Below, piece after piece: positions 33,782-44,949 of a stretch of 64,000 nt of DNA (position 1 is the stretch's first letter; every line of letters begins with the position of its first letter). The DNA comes from Undaria pinnatifida (lineage: Eukaryota; Sar; Phaeophyceae; Laminariales; Alariaceae), in NCBI GenBank assembly GCA_012845835.1, contig JABAKD010000010.1, positions 12,423,973-12,487,972 of the forward strand, given 5' to 3'. The notes below the pieces were generated by a model. It was given only the letters and a program-made list of their open reading frames with translations, was not told the DNA's origin and did no database searches. The translations under genes were made by a program, and so were the position numbers.

Positions 33782-33914
33782 ATATCCAAGCGGTTTAATT
33801 TCCTATAAACACCCCCTTTTTGAGGGGGACGAAATCTGACGGCTGTGTGGAATGCACCAGTTTACTATTAATAGTATGTATATCCTTTGTATAAATGTAC
33901 TGTGTAGTCGTATG

Positions 33915-34405
33915 ACCGGTGAGGGGGGGGCGGGGGGGGGGGTTGAGGCTGGACGGGGGGGGAGGGGGGCGAGTAAAAAAAGCGGGGGGGGGGGGGGGGG
34001 GGGTACTCTTTTGTTGCTTGCCTTACGTCAGTCATTGACCATTGACCACGCATCTCCTTCGAGACGGAGCTCCGCGGGCGGAGGGGGACGGGGGCGAGTA
34101 AAGGGGGAGGGGGGGGTTCAGCATTTCTAAGTCATCTAAAATTAATAGGAGCTTACTGTGCACGCGTGGTGCTAGGTCTATTCGATGGTGGGGGCTGCGG
34201 GGAAGGGGGGGTGGGGGGATCAATTGGAAAACTTGAAGACCATAAAATAGTTATTAATGGATTGGAGCAGCTGCATGGATGGTTCGAAAGGTAAAGAGAT
34301 CACATGTCGGGTAGTGTATAACTCTGGCGGATTTGGGGTTTTGGTGGGGGGCGGGGGAGGTAGGGAGGGGGGGGGGGGGCTGGGGGGGTTGTGGGGAGGG
34401 GGGAC
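33915..34405 (+). repeat. G-run-rich stretch (possible G-quadruplex region)
   Basis: Runs of 7 to 18 G on the plus strand at 33922-34002, 34075-34115 and 34345-34400. Conceptual frames (poly-Gly or poly-Pro) are artefacts. Confidence 0.8.
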
Positions 34406-34718
34406 GGAGGTGGGTGGGAGCAAAATATTCAACATGCACATACATGCTAAGCGCAAATATGCCCGATATTTTGAAGTTTTTTTGTGTTACATTTTTTTCG
34501 TAATAAAAACCAGTACGGAAACCAATGCAAATCATGTGACCATTTCTATGTAGTACATGTACGTCAAGGCTGGCTGCTGTACAAAGCAGCAGCGGCGCAG
34601 CAGCGGCACTATTACATTATTACCGGCATTATATCAGGCATAAACCACACGCACAATAGTTGCAGCTGCAGGTATGTAGATGGTGGTGGCATTCATGTAC
34701 TACACACATACATACAAG

Positions 34719-34865
34719 TGTTGAGGTATTAGTGGGGTATTAGTCCGTTTGACCACTTGCAAAAGGTTAACCAATAGCTTACCCAAACTAAGCCTTATAA
34801 CACTCTCTCTCCCCCCCTAAAACGGCGGGATAGAAGGTCGGCCGGATATACGGGCGGACCTGTCA
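34719..34865 (+). repeat. 148-bp LTR-like repeat, copy 2
   Basis: Direct repeat of 33634-33781, 1.09 kb away. The DNA between is G-rich, with no primer-binding site or polypurine tract that I can recognise, and the outer flanks do not match, so the pair may be two solo LTRs rather than one element. Confidence 0.65.
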
Positions 34866-36060
34866 ATATATAAGGTGGCGAGGGGTGTGTGCGACCAAAC
34901 ACTGACTGGCTGCTGCGGCAACTCGGTCACACGCTGTGTGTCATCATGGTGATGTGGCTTTATTTGGCGGCGGCAGAAAACATGGTACGAAGTAGGTATT
35001 ATACTTGGGTGCCGTGTGCGAGTACTAATAGCAACATAAATAGCATAATATCCGGAAACGTAAGGAGCGTTTGTGCATTAATATGATGTCCAAACGATCC
35101 TTACATTTGCGGACATATTCATGGCGGCAGCTGATGTAGTATACCATCCTCCACATTTTCTGCAAATTCGCAATTTTCAATTTATTTTCAGGTTTCGCCT
35201 CCGGTCGGTGTTTTCAATCAACAAATTTTGTCCAACGCTATTTCAGGTTTCTGCTCGTTTCAGTCTCTACAATCGATGCCAGGGTGTGCTGATCTCACGT
35301 TGGCCCATCAGACACGGGGGGGGAGAAGGGGAAGGGGGATCAAGAGCAGCGGGAGGAGAAGCGGGAGCACGACGACAAAGAGGAGGAGGGTGAGAATGGG
35401 GGGATGTAACCATCGTGCCATGCACGCCGCAGTCCGTAGGACCATCGACCCTCGCATCCCCGCAACGCCGGGACTGAGCGCGTCGATTTTCACCGACCAC
35501 GCAGACAATCCGTGCACCAAGCGCGAGACACCCTTGATGAGGTCGGCGGGTCCCATGGAGGTATGTGCGAAGATGGGACGGGGGATAAACAAAGCACCAG
35601 CAGTTCGCAGCGACAGGAGGTGGCCGGGGGGCTGAGCCAATATCGTCTCCTTGATTTTACTCAGCGGCGAGGACGACGAGGACGACGAGGGCAAGGCCGA
35701 GGCCGAGGGCGAGCAGGGCAAGGAGGCGGGATACATTTTCGGAGCCATCAACGACGACGAACTCGACCATGCGTCCTGCACGACGATGACCGCCTCCGTC
35801 GCAGCCAATAGTGCCCCGTCACCTACGCAAACGAGGGGGGTTTTCGGCTCGTACAAGCAACAGGTCACCGACAAGCTCCGGAGCTGCCCGGAAAGGGGCC
35901 GACGACATATTTCGAGAGCGATCCTTGTACCGTTGCAAAAGTGACTCCACACTAATGCCAAGTAGTCTGAACCCGTCAACGTGGATTATTTTCTGTAGTT
36001 AAGCGCCGACATTTTCAACAGTAGGAAGAAGGGAAAAAGGAAGGGACTGCCCGATCGCGG
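34866..36060. repeat. Region with an element copy shared with 51.7 kb
   Basis: 35400-35560 resembles 51700-51850: ACCATCGACCCTCGCATCCC, CGCCGGGACTGAGC, TGCACCAAGCGCGA. Both strands have open frames across it (135 aa plus, 223 aa minus), neither matching a family I know. The 35680-35730 part is GAC/GAG repetitive. Confidence 0.45.
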
Positions 36061-36062
36061 CT

Positions 36063-36377
36063 ATGCCACGGCGTAGGTTGCAGACCGGAGTAGAAACGGC
36101 CCTTAAGACCGAGCCAGCGGGCATCGAGGACGGGGGGGGGTTGGAGGGAGGGGGCACAAGAAGGACGCCGGGGGGGGGGGAGGGGACTGCGGAAACGGAT
36201 GTCGGCTACGTCTCGTGGTTGCATTTCATCCGTAACAACGCGTTCGACCAGTCAACGCTCGCCTGGCTCTTCAGCTCCATGCTGTTGGGCGTTATCGCTT
36301 TGGTGACCGAGTTGGGCATATCGGCCTTTCATGCGCGACGTCCGCATCATTGCATTAGGTGGAGGTCGTTTCTCTGA
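36063..36377 (+). CDS. Unrecognised open frame, possibly gag-like part of the gypsy remnant
   Basis: A 104-codon frame starts at an ATG, has a Gly-rich stretch over G-runs, then VGYVSWLHFIRNNAFDQSTL and LGVIALVTELGISAFHARRP. It lies on the same strand upstream of the gypsy RT remnant, so it could derive from the gag region. I recognise no domain, and Gly-runs over poly-G make a chance frame quite possible. Confidence 0.25.
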   Translation: MPRRRLQTGVETALKTEPAGIEDGGGLEGGGTRRTPGGGEGTAETDVGYVSWLHFIRNNAFDQSTLAWLFSSMLLGVIALVTELGISAFHARRPHHCIRWRSFL

Positions 36378-37299
36378 ACCCCGGTACTCCCTGGCAAACG
36401 GGAGAAGATGCTGAAAATGCGACCATTCACTGCCGCAAACCTTCCCTCCCGCGACGAAGCGACGTTGCCATTGGCCGTAGTGGCGGTGAGACTTGCGCCC
36501 GGGGAGGTTTGGCCAGGCGCTCTGGCCGTACTAATTATCCCCGCGACCAACGCTGAGGAGAGACAGTCAAAGACCGATCTGCATTTGGATCTGTGGAATA
36601 TCCGGTTAGGTGCCGGCTGCTGTCGCGTGGTGCTTCAATAGGTCGTGCGGGGGTGACTGTGGGGACTAAGCGGCCACTACATTATGTTCATGTTTTATTT
36701 TCCCGTACTCGATTTCTCGCGCTTCCCGCATCGAGTTGCGGCCTACCTGCCCTAAGTGAGATGTCTCGTATTTTGCTGCAGCGCTCATCTTAGCGGCCGT
36801 TTGGTATACTACGTGCACCTTCGCTCGGTTGACCGTCAATCACCCGGTCGCTGGGCATTTTGCCAGCGCCCCCGACGTTTGGCCGCCCTGATCGATCACA
36901 CCGTTGACCGCCCTGTCGCTTGGTCGACCATCGAACGCTGGTCGCTAGGTACTGTGTCAGTGGCCTTAGGCCAGCCTTCGTCAGTCGCGCCGCCTCTAGA
37001 TCGATCGACCTCGTCGCTCTTGTTTGTATGAGAATGCGTTAGTGCTGCTTGCCGTATGAAAAGTACCACCAACACACGTAAAACGTATGAGTGAGTGTAC
37101 AAATGGCATGAATAGCTCTACGCAACGAAGAGAAGATTTTCTGCTGCGATATCCCCTCGTTGTGGAGGCGTCACCGTCCCGTTGTGAAAGGGCGTTCTGT
37201 ATCCTGGCCCCTTCTTGTAAAAAAAACGTTAGGGCGAGGCAAGCGAGTAGAACTAAGAATGCTTGAGCGATGAGCGCATGGCCACAGAGGAGGCGGCTC

Positions 37300-38420
37300 C
37301 CCGCACGTCGCCGTGTTCGGACTTGCGCATCACGGCCAACCACACGGAAAACAAAATCAACAGTCTCGTTCCCAGTCGTTCACGAAGTCCTCGGCAAGCG
37401 GACACTGGACTCGGATGTATTCCACATTAATTCTCGAATCTTCGCTCCGTCAGATCACCGTCCACAAAAATCGGTTTCAACCACAGCCTTTTGCGCCACC
37501 GCGCGGCTCTTCGCATAGCTCGCCATGCCGCGCGGGAGCAGCGCGGCCCCACGAGGCGGCTCGTACAGGTGTGGTAGACAAAGTAGTCAAACGATATGAC
37601 GTTAAAGCCGCTTACGTCGACGACGCCATCTTCTTCAGCCCCGGCCTAGCCACCCACGTGTTCAGCATCAAGAGGAGTTTTTTCGGCACTCGCAACCTCA
37701 AATCGTGCCGCCCGAAGGCCGAAATCGGCGCAGCGGGCGTCGACATCTGCAGCTGGTGTCTGCGGAACGCTGACAAGGTAGATGCCTTGGTCAACGTGCT
37801 AAGGCCGCGCGCGACTTCCCTCCTGGGTGGTCTATCCTACTGTCGAAATGTCATGCCGGAGAGGGTCAAGCGCACCCGAATGCTCACCCCCGTCTTGAAG
37901 AACAAGGCATGACATTGGTCTTCACGAGGTTATGGAGACAATCGTATGCCACCTCCTCGTTGATTCGTCGGCGCCACGGGCCTTGGTATATCCTGGCTGG
38001 AACGCCGTCAGGGCATGTTCGCGCCTGCTCTTCCTCCCTTTCGACGCTGGCGTCGGCGGTTTCGGCAGCAGCGAAACAATGGTTCAATCCTTCCTAATGT
38101 CGACATATATAGCCTCGACAGGTTCGACTCCGAGAGCCACTCGCACCCGCTCGACCTGGAAGCCGGAAACATTGTTTGGAGCATCACCTTCATCGTGTTC
38201 GCTACCAGGTGCACCATAAAGAGATTGACAGTGTTGGCACGGTCGCTAAACACAACCCTCGAGTTCAACGATGGCTCAATTCCCTCACCGCTTACAAATA
38301 GACATTGTCGGTAGGCAGTGCCAACGGCAACTGCAATTGCCCTTCCAGGTTGCCGCTTCCCCTAACGGGGCGCGATCGTAGCACAGCCGTTCGGCCCTAG
38401 ACGACGAGGACAACGTCCCC
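37300..38420 (+). pseudogene. Ty3/gypsy polymerase remnant: reverse transcriptase palm/thumb and RNase H
   Basis: The frame around 37600-37910 carries AAYVDDAIFFSPGL (catalytic YVDD at 37613-37624), then VDALVNVLRPRATSLLGGLSYCRNVMP. This matches the gypsy thumb order (...KVEAI...P.T...LRSFLGL..YYR.F.P). About 40 bases later, in other frames, come VYPGWNAV and LPFDAGVGGFGS (the RNase H FDASVDGFGA start), then HPLDLEAGNIVWSI (38145-38185), the RNase H block before the tether. At least three frame changes are needed, so the gene is dead. RT and RNase H once copied the element's RNA to DNA. Integrase is not found directly downstream. Confidence 0.88.
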
Positions 38421-39065
38421 TACATCCGGTACTGGATTGGGCGGGCTTGTGCCCTCCAACCTAAGCGTCCATTTCCGATTGGCACCAGCTCTCCACCTAC
38501 GATTTTCACGATCCTCGCCAACACGGGCTGCGAATGGGAATTGACTATCTTAGTGTTCCATGCTGATGACTCGTCGCCCTCGTCACTCTTGTCGTCCCCC
38601 AGGCCTCCTATGAATACGGCTCTCCAGCAACCTGCTGCCAACACATATGCCGATGATGCTCTCGGTGTTTCCGCGACCACAGCGCCAGCTACTCCATCTC
38701 GTATGGCTCCCAGTGGCGGCGGCGTTACTTCGAACGCCGTACCCCCCAAACCCGCCCCCTGCCACCAGTTCACCATGGATAAAGCCGCGTTGACGACATC
38801 TTCTGCCTTCCCTGTTCGTATTGGCTCCGCCGGCACCAGCCCGGACGGTGCCGTTTCCACACCCGCCTTCCCGTCCGTTCTATCCCATGGCACCGCCTCG
38901 AGCTTCGTGTAACCAAAAGGCATGCGCTGCGTCAGCGCCATTCCATCAAGAGTCATCCCACCCTAGGGGTGCTGCAGAATTTTCTGAGCTCCAGACATGA
39001 GGAGCTCAACATCTCGCACAAGACAGGACTGTAAAGACATTCGTTCGCGCAACCCGACCAGCGTG
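38421..39065 (+). other. Low-recognition DNA downstream of the gypsy remnant
   Basis: Open frames of 120-180 codons exist on both strands. The plus strand may be the decayed continuation of the gypsy element (Ser/Thr/Pro-rich), but I cannot match it. Confidence 0.3.
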
Positions 39066-39300
39066 TCTAAGCTCTAGCCCTAAAACCCGACCGACAATTC
39101 CACGCGCTAGTCTTAAAACCCGACCAGCATTTCTAAGCGCTAGTCCTAAAACCCGACCGGCATTTCTAAGCGCTAGTCCTAAAACACGACCGGCATTTCT
39201 AAGCGCTAGTCCTAAAACTCGACCGGCATTTCTGAGCGCTAGTCCTAAAAACCGACCGGCATTTCTAAGCGCTAGTACTAAAACAAAAATACTCAATAGA
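39066..39300. repeat. 33-bp tandem repeat, about seven copies
   Basis: The unit is AAAACCCGACCGGCATTTCT followed by AAGCGCTAGTCCT. A period divisible by 3 keeps the minus strand open (LALRNAGRVLG repeated). No spacer structure, so not a CRISPR array. Confidence 0.9.
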
Positions 39301-39378
39301 ATTACCATACTATTAATAGCAGATATTTCTGCACGTGGGGAGCTCAGCCAGTCAGAAAAACAAAACTCGGCCCAAAAA

Positions 39379-40212
39379 ATGCAAGCCCTATCGTGGGATG
39401 ACTCCGGACACAGTTACGTTCGGAATCCTTTCTCATGCTCCTCCCTGTTCCGACCACCACCCTCTCGGACACAACTGCGTTGGGGCCACCCTCTTCTGCC
39501 CTCCCTGCCCCTCCCGCCTCCAACTCCGACGGAGTCGCAACGGCTGTCGGTGTTTTGGCGATTCCTGACAGGCGGCCTCGCGAGTCATCAGCGAAAACCG
39601 TATCCTAGTTTCATGTTCGGCCACAGATTCGCCTCTGCTAGTATTGCTTTCGCGTGCACGTCCGCCTTCTCTTCTTCCGCAGGGGTGCGTTGCGACCCGC
39701 ACGCACCGCTGGCAAATCGCCGTCGCCGCAGGTACCTCATAAGCTTTCATGGGGTACAATTTAAACCAACCAGATACTACGACAACGGCCGCCAACCGGC
39801 CACCCGCCATCGCCTATCGCCCTCGAATACTGCGGATTCCTTCGTCTGTTGGGTGATAGGCCCACCCTCCTCCGGCAACGCCATTTCCTCTGCCGATCTC
39901 GTCCTAACCGTGCCGAACCGGCCCGCCTCCGATGTGATCGAGCCTGCTACGCGTTTACTGGGTGTGCGCCGTCCGGACGCTCCTTCGGACGCCACTACCT
40001 CGGCCGCCTTGCTCGACGGACATTTTTCGTGGACAATCGAACTTCACGAATCAGCCAAATGCTACGCTCGCGACAACAGGGCGCGGGAACAACAAAACCG
40101 AACCGGCCCGCGACGCCGCCTATTCACACCTCCTACGCGTTTTTTTGTTTGTTTGTTTAGCTCAGTCCTTCTTTTATTTTCGCACTTTTTCTTTCTTCTT
40201 CTCCATCTCTAG
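39379..40212 (+). CDS. Unrecognised 277-codon open frame
   Basis: This is the longest ATG-started frame in the window. The protein is Ser/Pro/Arg-rich with no clear domain, signal peptide or repeat; the last 30 residues are Phe/Leu-rich from a T-rich tract. The minus strand is also open for 125 codons. It sits between gypsy fragments and a 33-bp array, so it may be retrotransposon-derived (gag-like) or chance. Splice signals were not evident. Confidence 0.25.
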   Translation: MQALSWDDSGHSYVRNPFSCSSLFRPPPSRTQLRWGHPLLPSLPLPPPTPTESQRLSVFWRFLTGGLASHQRKPYPSFMFGHRFASASIAFACTSAFSSSAGVRCDPHAPLANRRRRRYLISFHGVQFKPTRYYDNGRQPATRHRLSPSNTADSFVCWVIGPPSSGNAISSADLVLTVPNRPASDVIEPATRLLGVRRPDAPSDATTSAALLDGHFSWTIELHESAKCYARDNRAREQQNRTGPRRRLFTPPTRFFVCLFSSVLLLFSHFFFLLLHL

Positions 40213-40404
40213 CCGTAACTTAGATCCGGGGTCACTACGCATGTTCTTCTCCCACTTCCCCACTACGGTGTGCGCCTTCGTTTTTATCGCGAGAAGACCT
40301 CAGCCCTTTCTCCCCTTGTCGACTCGCATCGAATTGCGCCTGCCCACGCTACTAAGTGCTCTCAGCAGTTGGTTCCTTTTTATTTTTTATTATTGCACAT
40401 AAGC

Positions 40405-40495
40405 TCAACAGTCCGACTCAATTGGGATTCGAACTTCAAGACGAACTATATTAACAGTAGCATGCCAGGTTAACCACTAGACCAGCGGGACGACC
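40405..40495 (-). tRNA. Degenerate tRNA or tRNA-derived element
   Basis: The minus strand begins near GTCGTCCCGCTGGTCTAGTG and has a canonical box A (TGGTCTAGTGGTTA). About 40 nt later comes a box B (AGTTCGAATCCC). T-stem and acceptor pairing are poor and no clear anticodon loop emerges, so it is likely a pseudogene or a SINE head of another family. Confidence 0.4.
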
Positions 40496-42170
40496 GGACC
40501 GGTAGACCCTTTCATACTACCCAGCGATATGTTTCCTACTTCGAAGTATGCTACGTTTTCGTTCCGATAGATGGGCCTCGCTGTCGGACGTATGGACCTT
40601 GGCTGAGGACGCCCCTACAAAAGACGACAGCGACACCCTTTTCTCGCTCCGGAAACTCACGCCCCCAACTCCGGTACCCCCTCTAGATGGCGAACCCTTG
40701 CGACTAATTAGGTCCGTTAGTGAGGCGATCATGGATTGTGCGAAGGCGTCGTGCTAACGTGTCCTACCAATTTTTGTAACGATTGGCCGGCCAAATAGCG
40801 ATGCACGTGGCGGAGGTTTCGTCGCTACCTCAAGTGCCCAAGGACCCCAACCGTTCCGACAGACGGTGCTTCGAGACATCATCTCACTAACTCTTTTATT
40901 AAAACCCAGTGTTTGCCATCGGCATCGATTAATTCCCCCCTCCCCCCGTCCCTTCCGTCGTGGTCTCGTGCTGCTACGGGCGTTGACGATTTCGACCCCT
41001 TCCCGGATGCGCCACGCCGAAGCATGCAGGTCTTCTTCTCCACGAATAATTTCAGCTGCCACACAATTATGCACGACGTTTCTGCAGACGAGTAGATGGC
41101 TGAAGGTACCACCGATTCCTTGGCCAACAAAACATATCCCTCTGTATTCAAGGGTATCCGGTCAACTTCAAATCCGACCAGGGCGTTCCGTTATCTATTG
41201 AGCTCTTGCGGGCTATGCGAACAACAGTATGAGTAAACGTCGCGACCAGCTCCTGCAATCCCAACTATTCTAATATTAGGAGGCTATTTACGACACAGGC
41301 TACCCTCTTGCAGATCTCTGTACTGCTATTAAATAGGCAGGTTCCACGTTGGTCACTCACTTGTATTAGGTACACTCTTGTAGTAGTCTCACAGGCCACG
41401 GGTAGAACTAAGCGCTGAACGCGCTGCAAATCCGTCGAGCAAATGCACCATACCTTTTTCCTATACGCACATGCCTTCAAAGGCATGTGGAACTCTTCAA
41501 ATCGTTTCCGTATCCTAGATCTTACGCCTTGTTAGGCTCCCAGGGAAATACTATAACACTAGGCCACCCTGATGAGCTGTATATGTACAAATATAGAAGA
41601 TTCGGGAAAACACCGGTTCCACGATCTACACCATGATTCGAAGATGCGGCTCTTCAAAACCCACCCCCACACCTCTACCCTGCGAGGCTACGAAGCCTCA
41701 AGTAAAACTACTAAAGCAGAAAATCACAAACGGAGAACGGAAGTCGGGAAGCGGACTACAGAAAACCTTAGCTAATGGCGGGATTGGCAGGCGCGAGAGC
41801 TATCACTTCCCGCGGATTAACGAGGGGAATGGGACCAAAGGGAACATAAAAGGGAAAACGGGATTATTCAGAGTAAAAAATAAATGCGAAAACGCTGGGG
41901 TCGAAGGCGGGATAGTCGAAAACCTCGCCAGCAAAACCCCGAGAGGTCGCAAAAGCGCATCAGAACGCTACGTACGAAGCCCAACTCGCGCGCGGCATGG
42001 ACATCGTACTGCACCCTTCGGGGACGACGTCGAAACCGAGCGGAGAACTACCGGGAAAATCACCCCATGAAAACTCAATAAAAAAAAACAGACAATCAAA
42101 TATCGGCCGAAAAAACAAAATCCAAAAACTGGAAAACAGGACCAAATACTGGAGCGCGGTGGTGGCCTGA
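40496..42170. other. No recognised gene
   Basis: Several 60-145 codon frames on both strands; the largest (plus, 41633-42070) is Lys/Arg/Gly-rich and unmatched. It may be the LTR or downstream part of the adjoining gypsy element. Confidence 0.35.
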
Positions 42171-43500
42171 GCGTCAACTAGCCACGTTCGAGCCTCGAGA
42201 TTCATGTACGTTACTTTGAATCCCGTGTGCAACAGATCTACCCCGACGGAGTTGAAGGCACCAGAAACCTTGAACGCCTCCTGTAGAAGTCGTGTAGTGA
42301 GCCGGAGAGAGCGCAAGCTTGATCGGTCCCGGATCGTCTAGAAAACGTACCAAATATTCCCCGTCGGTGGTTGTACGAGCGCTGATTTTCCCTAGCCACC
42401 CCAACCCGTGGTCGGCTTTGCACCAAAGATGGGCCTCATTGGGGAGCACCGTGGTGTTGTAGTGCTGTAGTGGTGTAACCAATCAGCGCGCGACACGCAG
42501 TCGTAGCCAGGTGCCAAAAACCGTTCGTCGTTAGCATGAGAAATCTCCCGTTGTGCAGCCCCAATGCGCATCTGACGATACAGGCGGTTGGTTTGGCGGT
42601 GCCGGTTCGGAGTATCAGCCCAGTAGAGCAAGATTTGTTGACGAGAGAGCTGGAGGTTCATCTCACGTTCCCACGATGGGCGGGAGAGCCCAGTCTAACG
42701 CGTCTCGCACATCACATTACCGCGATGACCCCACCCCTACCACTGTCGCATTGATGGCCGCTGATCCTTTCCACCTCTAGCCGCTGGAGGGGCGCCGAAA
42801 CGTCGTCTTGGATCACGTGACATGTTTTTTTTTTTTTGTAAAATTGTTCGAGTATGTACTGCGTCAACCCATCCAGGAGGTACTTACGCATGTCGCCGCG
42901 GTCGTGGGGGTTGGCGCAGGGCTTGCAGCGCTCGACGGAGGCACGGCAGTGCGCATCTGCGCCGGGCATGTCTGTGGGGAGGTTCAAATAGAGGAGTTCA
43001 TCCCCCAGGGGGGGGGCGCCCGGTGTGTCGCTAGAGGGGCGGGGGCCGACCGCAAGGATCTTGTAGGGCCCCGTCCACTTGAGCGCGAATTTAGGCTTGA
43101 GCACGTTTGCATCCGTGCCGGTCTTCGCGTCCTGGCGAATAGTGGAGGCCGTATTACACAGCCAAACTCAATTACCCACATCGAAGTTGGGGACCTGGCG
43201 CAAGGCGTCCGAAAGGGCTAAGTTTCGCCGTTTCACACAAGAAACTGTTAAGGCATGCATCTCGCAAAAAATATCGTTGGCACGCTGTTGGGGTTCCGAC
43301 ACCAGGTCGCAATATGCGAGGTGGTCGCGGGCCAGGCTCTGATAGTCGGCGACCCCAGAGCGGTCGAAAATAGTAAGGGGGAGGCGCGGGAGCCTGCCCA
43401 TGTGAACGTCGTTGGGAGCCAGGCCAGTGGCGGCGTTGACCGAGTTGTTGTAGGCGAACGGCAACAAATTCGTCAATCTGGTGAATCATGGCTCAAATGT
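42170..43500 (-). pseudogene. Ty3/gypsy integrase C-terminal half with an extended C-terminal domain
   Basis: Minus strand, reading down from 43500: LPFAYNNSVNAATGLAPNDV (end of the integrase core, like AEFAYNNSVHSSTG.SPF), then HMGRLPRLPLT. An unconserved helix follows, then LKPKFALKWTGPYKILAVGP (the KL.PKF.GPF.I...G SH3-like tail), a PDV.L.LP-like hydrophobic stretch, and further frames with QLSRQQIL, HRQTNRLYRQMRIGAAQR, FLAPGYDCVSRADWL, then GWLGKI with YLVRFLDDPGPIKLALSPA. The last part reads like a small beta-barrel and is not a normal chromodomain. At least three frameshifts; not functional. Confidence 0.82.
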
Positions 43501-44218
43501 TTGCGATGGTAGTCAACGAGCGCTAACATGATTGAGACTCATATGCGCCGTAGACTTCGTCTAAGACTGTACGCTATCGTCGGTACTGGTTGATTCCTCA
43601 ACGAAGAGGATGTGAACTGCCGCCCCCGCCTTTCCCCGGTCGTACTTGAGCACCCATGCGCCCGACATGTCCAACGCTGGAGTTATGGGCTGTCTGACGC
43701 GTTCCGGTAAGTTCATACCTACACCGTCGATAGCTCAGTAGGCATGCTCAACACCGCACCCATAACTCGACAGGGTGCCATGACCGGGACCAACGCTAAT
43801 GTTCTTAAAGCGACACTGTCCCTCAACTACAGGCTGGACCGTTTAAGCTTTTGGCTGTCTCCCTCCGCCCCCTTCTACGATGCGACCCGGATGCGGGCCT
43901 CTTTGCCGCCAAGTTGCTTGCCCTGGACATCTCTAACGACATGCGGGGCGTAGACGGGCGTAGAGGCCTACTTATTTTATGTTTCGATGACCCGCCACAA
44001 GTCTTTAATTCTTTTTCGAACCAGCAGGCAAAACACAATTAAGAATTTGGTTTGTCAACCGTCTACGAGCAGCGTGAGCGCGCATCAGCGCTAGTAGGAT
44101 CGTGCTGCGCCCGCGTCGCAAGGCCCCTTGCATTTCAGCTCGGAGACCTAATGCATCACCCCAAAATACAAGCGGTGGCCGATGCCGTCATCGACATACA
44201 TTCACCGCGATGGAAGTA
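43501..44218. other. Probable upstream gypsy sequence, not resolved
   Basis: The minus strand would be expected to hold the integrase core. I do not find its DDE residues. A plus-strand frame reads DMSGAWVLKYDRGKAG... in reverse orientation only over short stretches. Left unassigned. Confidence 0.3.
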
Positions 44219-44455
44219 GCACTTTTTGGCTGAAACGTTTATGAACGAAATGCGGAGTTCCTTAGCCCTCAAATCGTCGGAATTCCACTCCCTTTCTCGC
44301 CTGTGCGCTCGGTTGCGCACCTATAGCCCATGGGAGTGTTCACCAGGAAACACTTTTCATGTTCTCCAAAATCAGTTTTTGTCTCGGAGAGGTGTAGAGC
44401 TCGTCAAGCGAGGAGCCTCAGAAAACAAATGGCGCACCTCGGTCGTAGCATGCCT
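44219..44455 (+). repeat. Dispersed repeat with CACCTC..TCGTAGCA(C/T)G end, copy 1
   Basis: AAATCGTCGGAA, CCATGGGAGT(G)TT, CTCCAAA and GCACCTCGGTCGTAGCATGC recur in this order at about 50600-50810. The same terminal block occurs at about 9828 and, reversed, at 58530. Confidence 0.45.
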
Positions 44456-44949
44456 CCATGTTCATTTTCCACTGTATTTTTTGTCCCCGTCTGAAGACCC
44501 GGAAGGACGGAGCCAATCCGTACGACAGCGATGCACATCCGGCAGTGGCCTCGTGCCCGCCAAACGAAGCACGCACTCATCGCCTAGACCGAAATATCGG
44601 CTAAAACAAGCATATAGTTAGCCAATCGATAGTAGCAACTACGTCGGTACGCCGCCGTAGGATTATATTTCCCGCATGCATTCTACGGACCAACCCGCTG
44701 CATTCGCGGAGCGCTCCGACACATACGGTGGTCAGGCCATCACCTTTGCACCGTGCAAGGTACAACGAGCCGCAGTTGCGGTGTTCCTTGCAGTGGTGTA
44801 CAGCTTATGCGTTGAGCGCCGATTTTACCTTGGACTCGGACGACGAAATACTGACAGGAAATTATCCGATGACAACACGTGATGGACAGTATTGCCCAAC
44901 CACCAGAGGCCAAGGTGGGCCTTATTTGCACCAGAAATAGACGCTTTGA

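Larger units (their letters stand above)
33260..33860 (+). repeat. Dispersed repeat S1, copy 6 (long form), interrupted by two other repeats
   Basis: The S1 core at 33264-33310 is followed by CAACAGGGTGATA (about 33524), CAATCTGTGCACGGAAAC (about 33590) and GACGGCTGTGTGGAATGCACC (about 33838), the order seen at 25085-25370. An R90 repeat (33358-33460) and a 148-bp LTR-like repeat (33634-33781) split it. An (AGAT)n run lies at 33539-33560. Confidence 0.65.

Noticed and set aside
35308..35979. 223-codon minus-strand gene
   Set aside because: Overlaps equally good plus-strand frames, is Ser/Leu/Pro-rich over GAC-GAG repeats, and matches no family.
38420..38956. Gypsy RT on the minus strand (MALTQRMPFGYTKLEA resembles RMPFGL.NAP)
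   Set aside because: Only this short piece resembles RT; the YxDD and the other blocks are missing on that strand, while a clear plus-strand gypsy remnant ends next to it.
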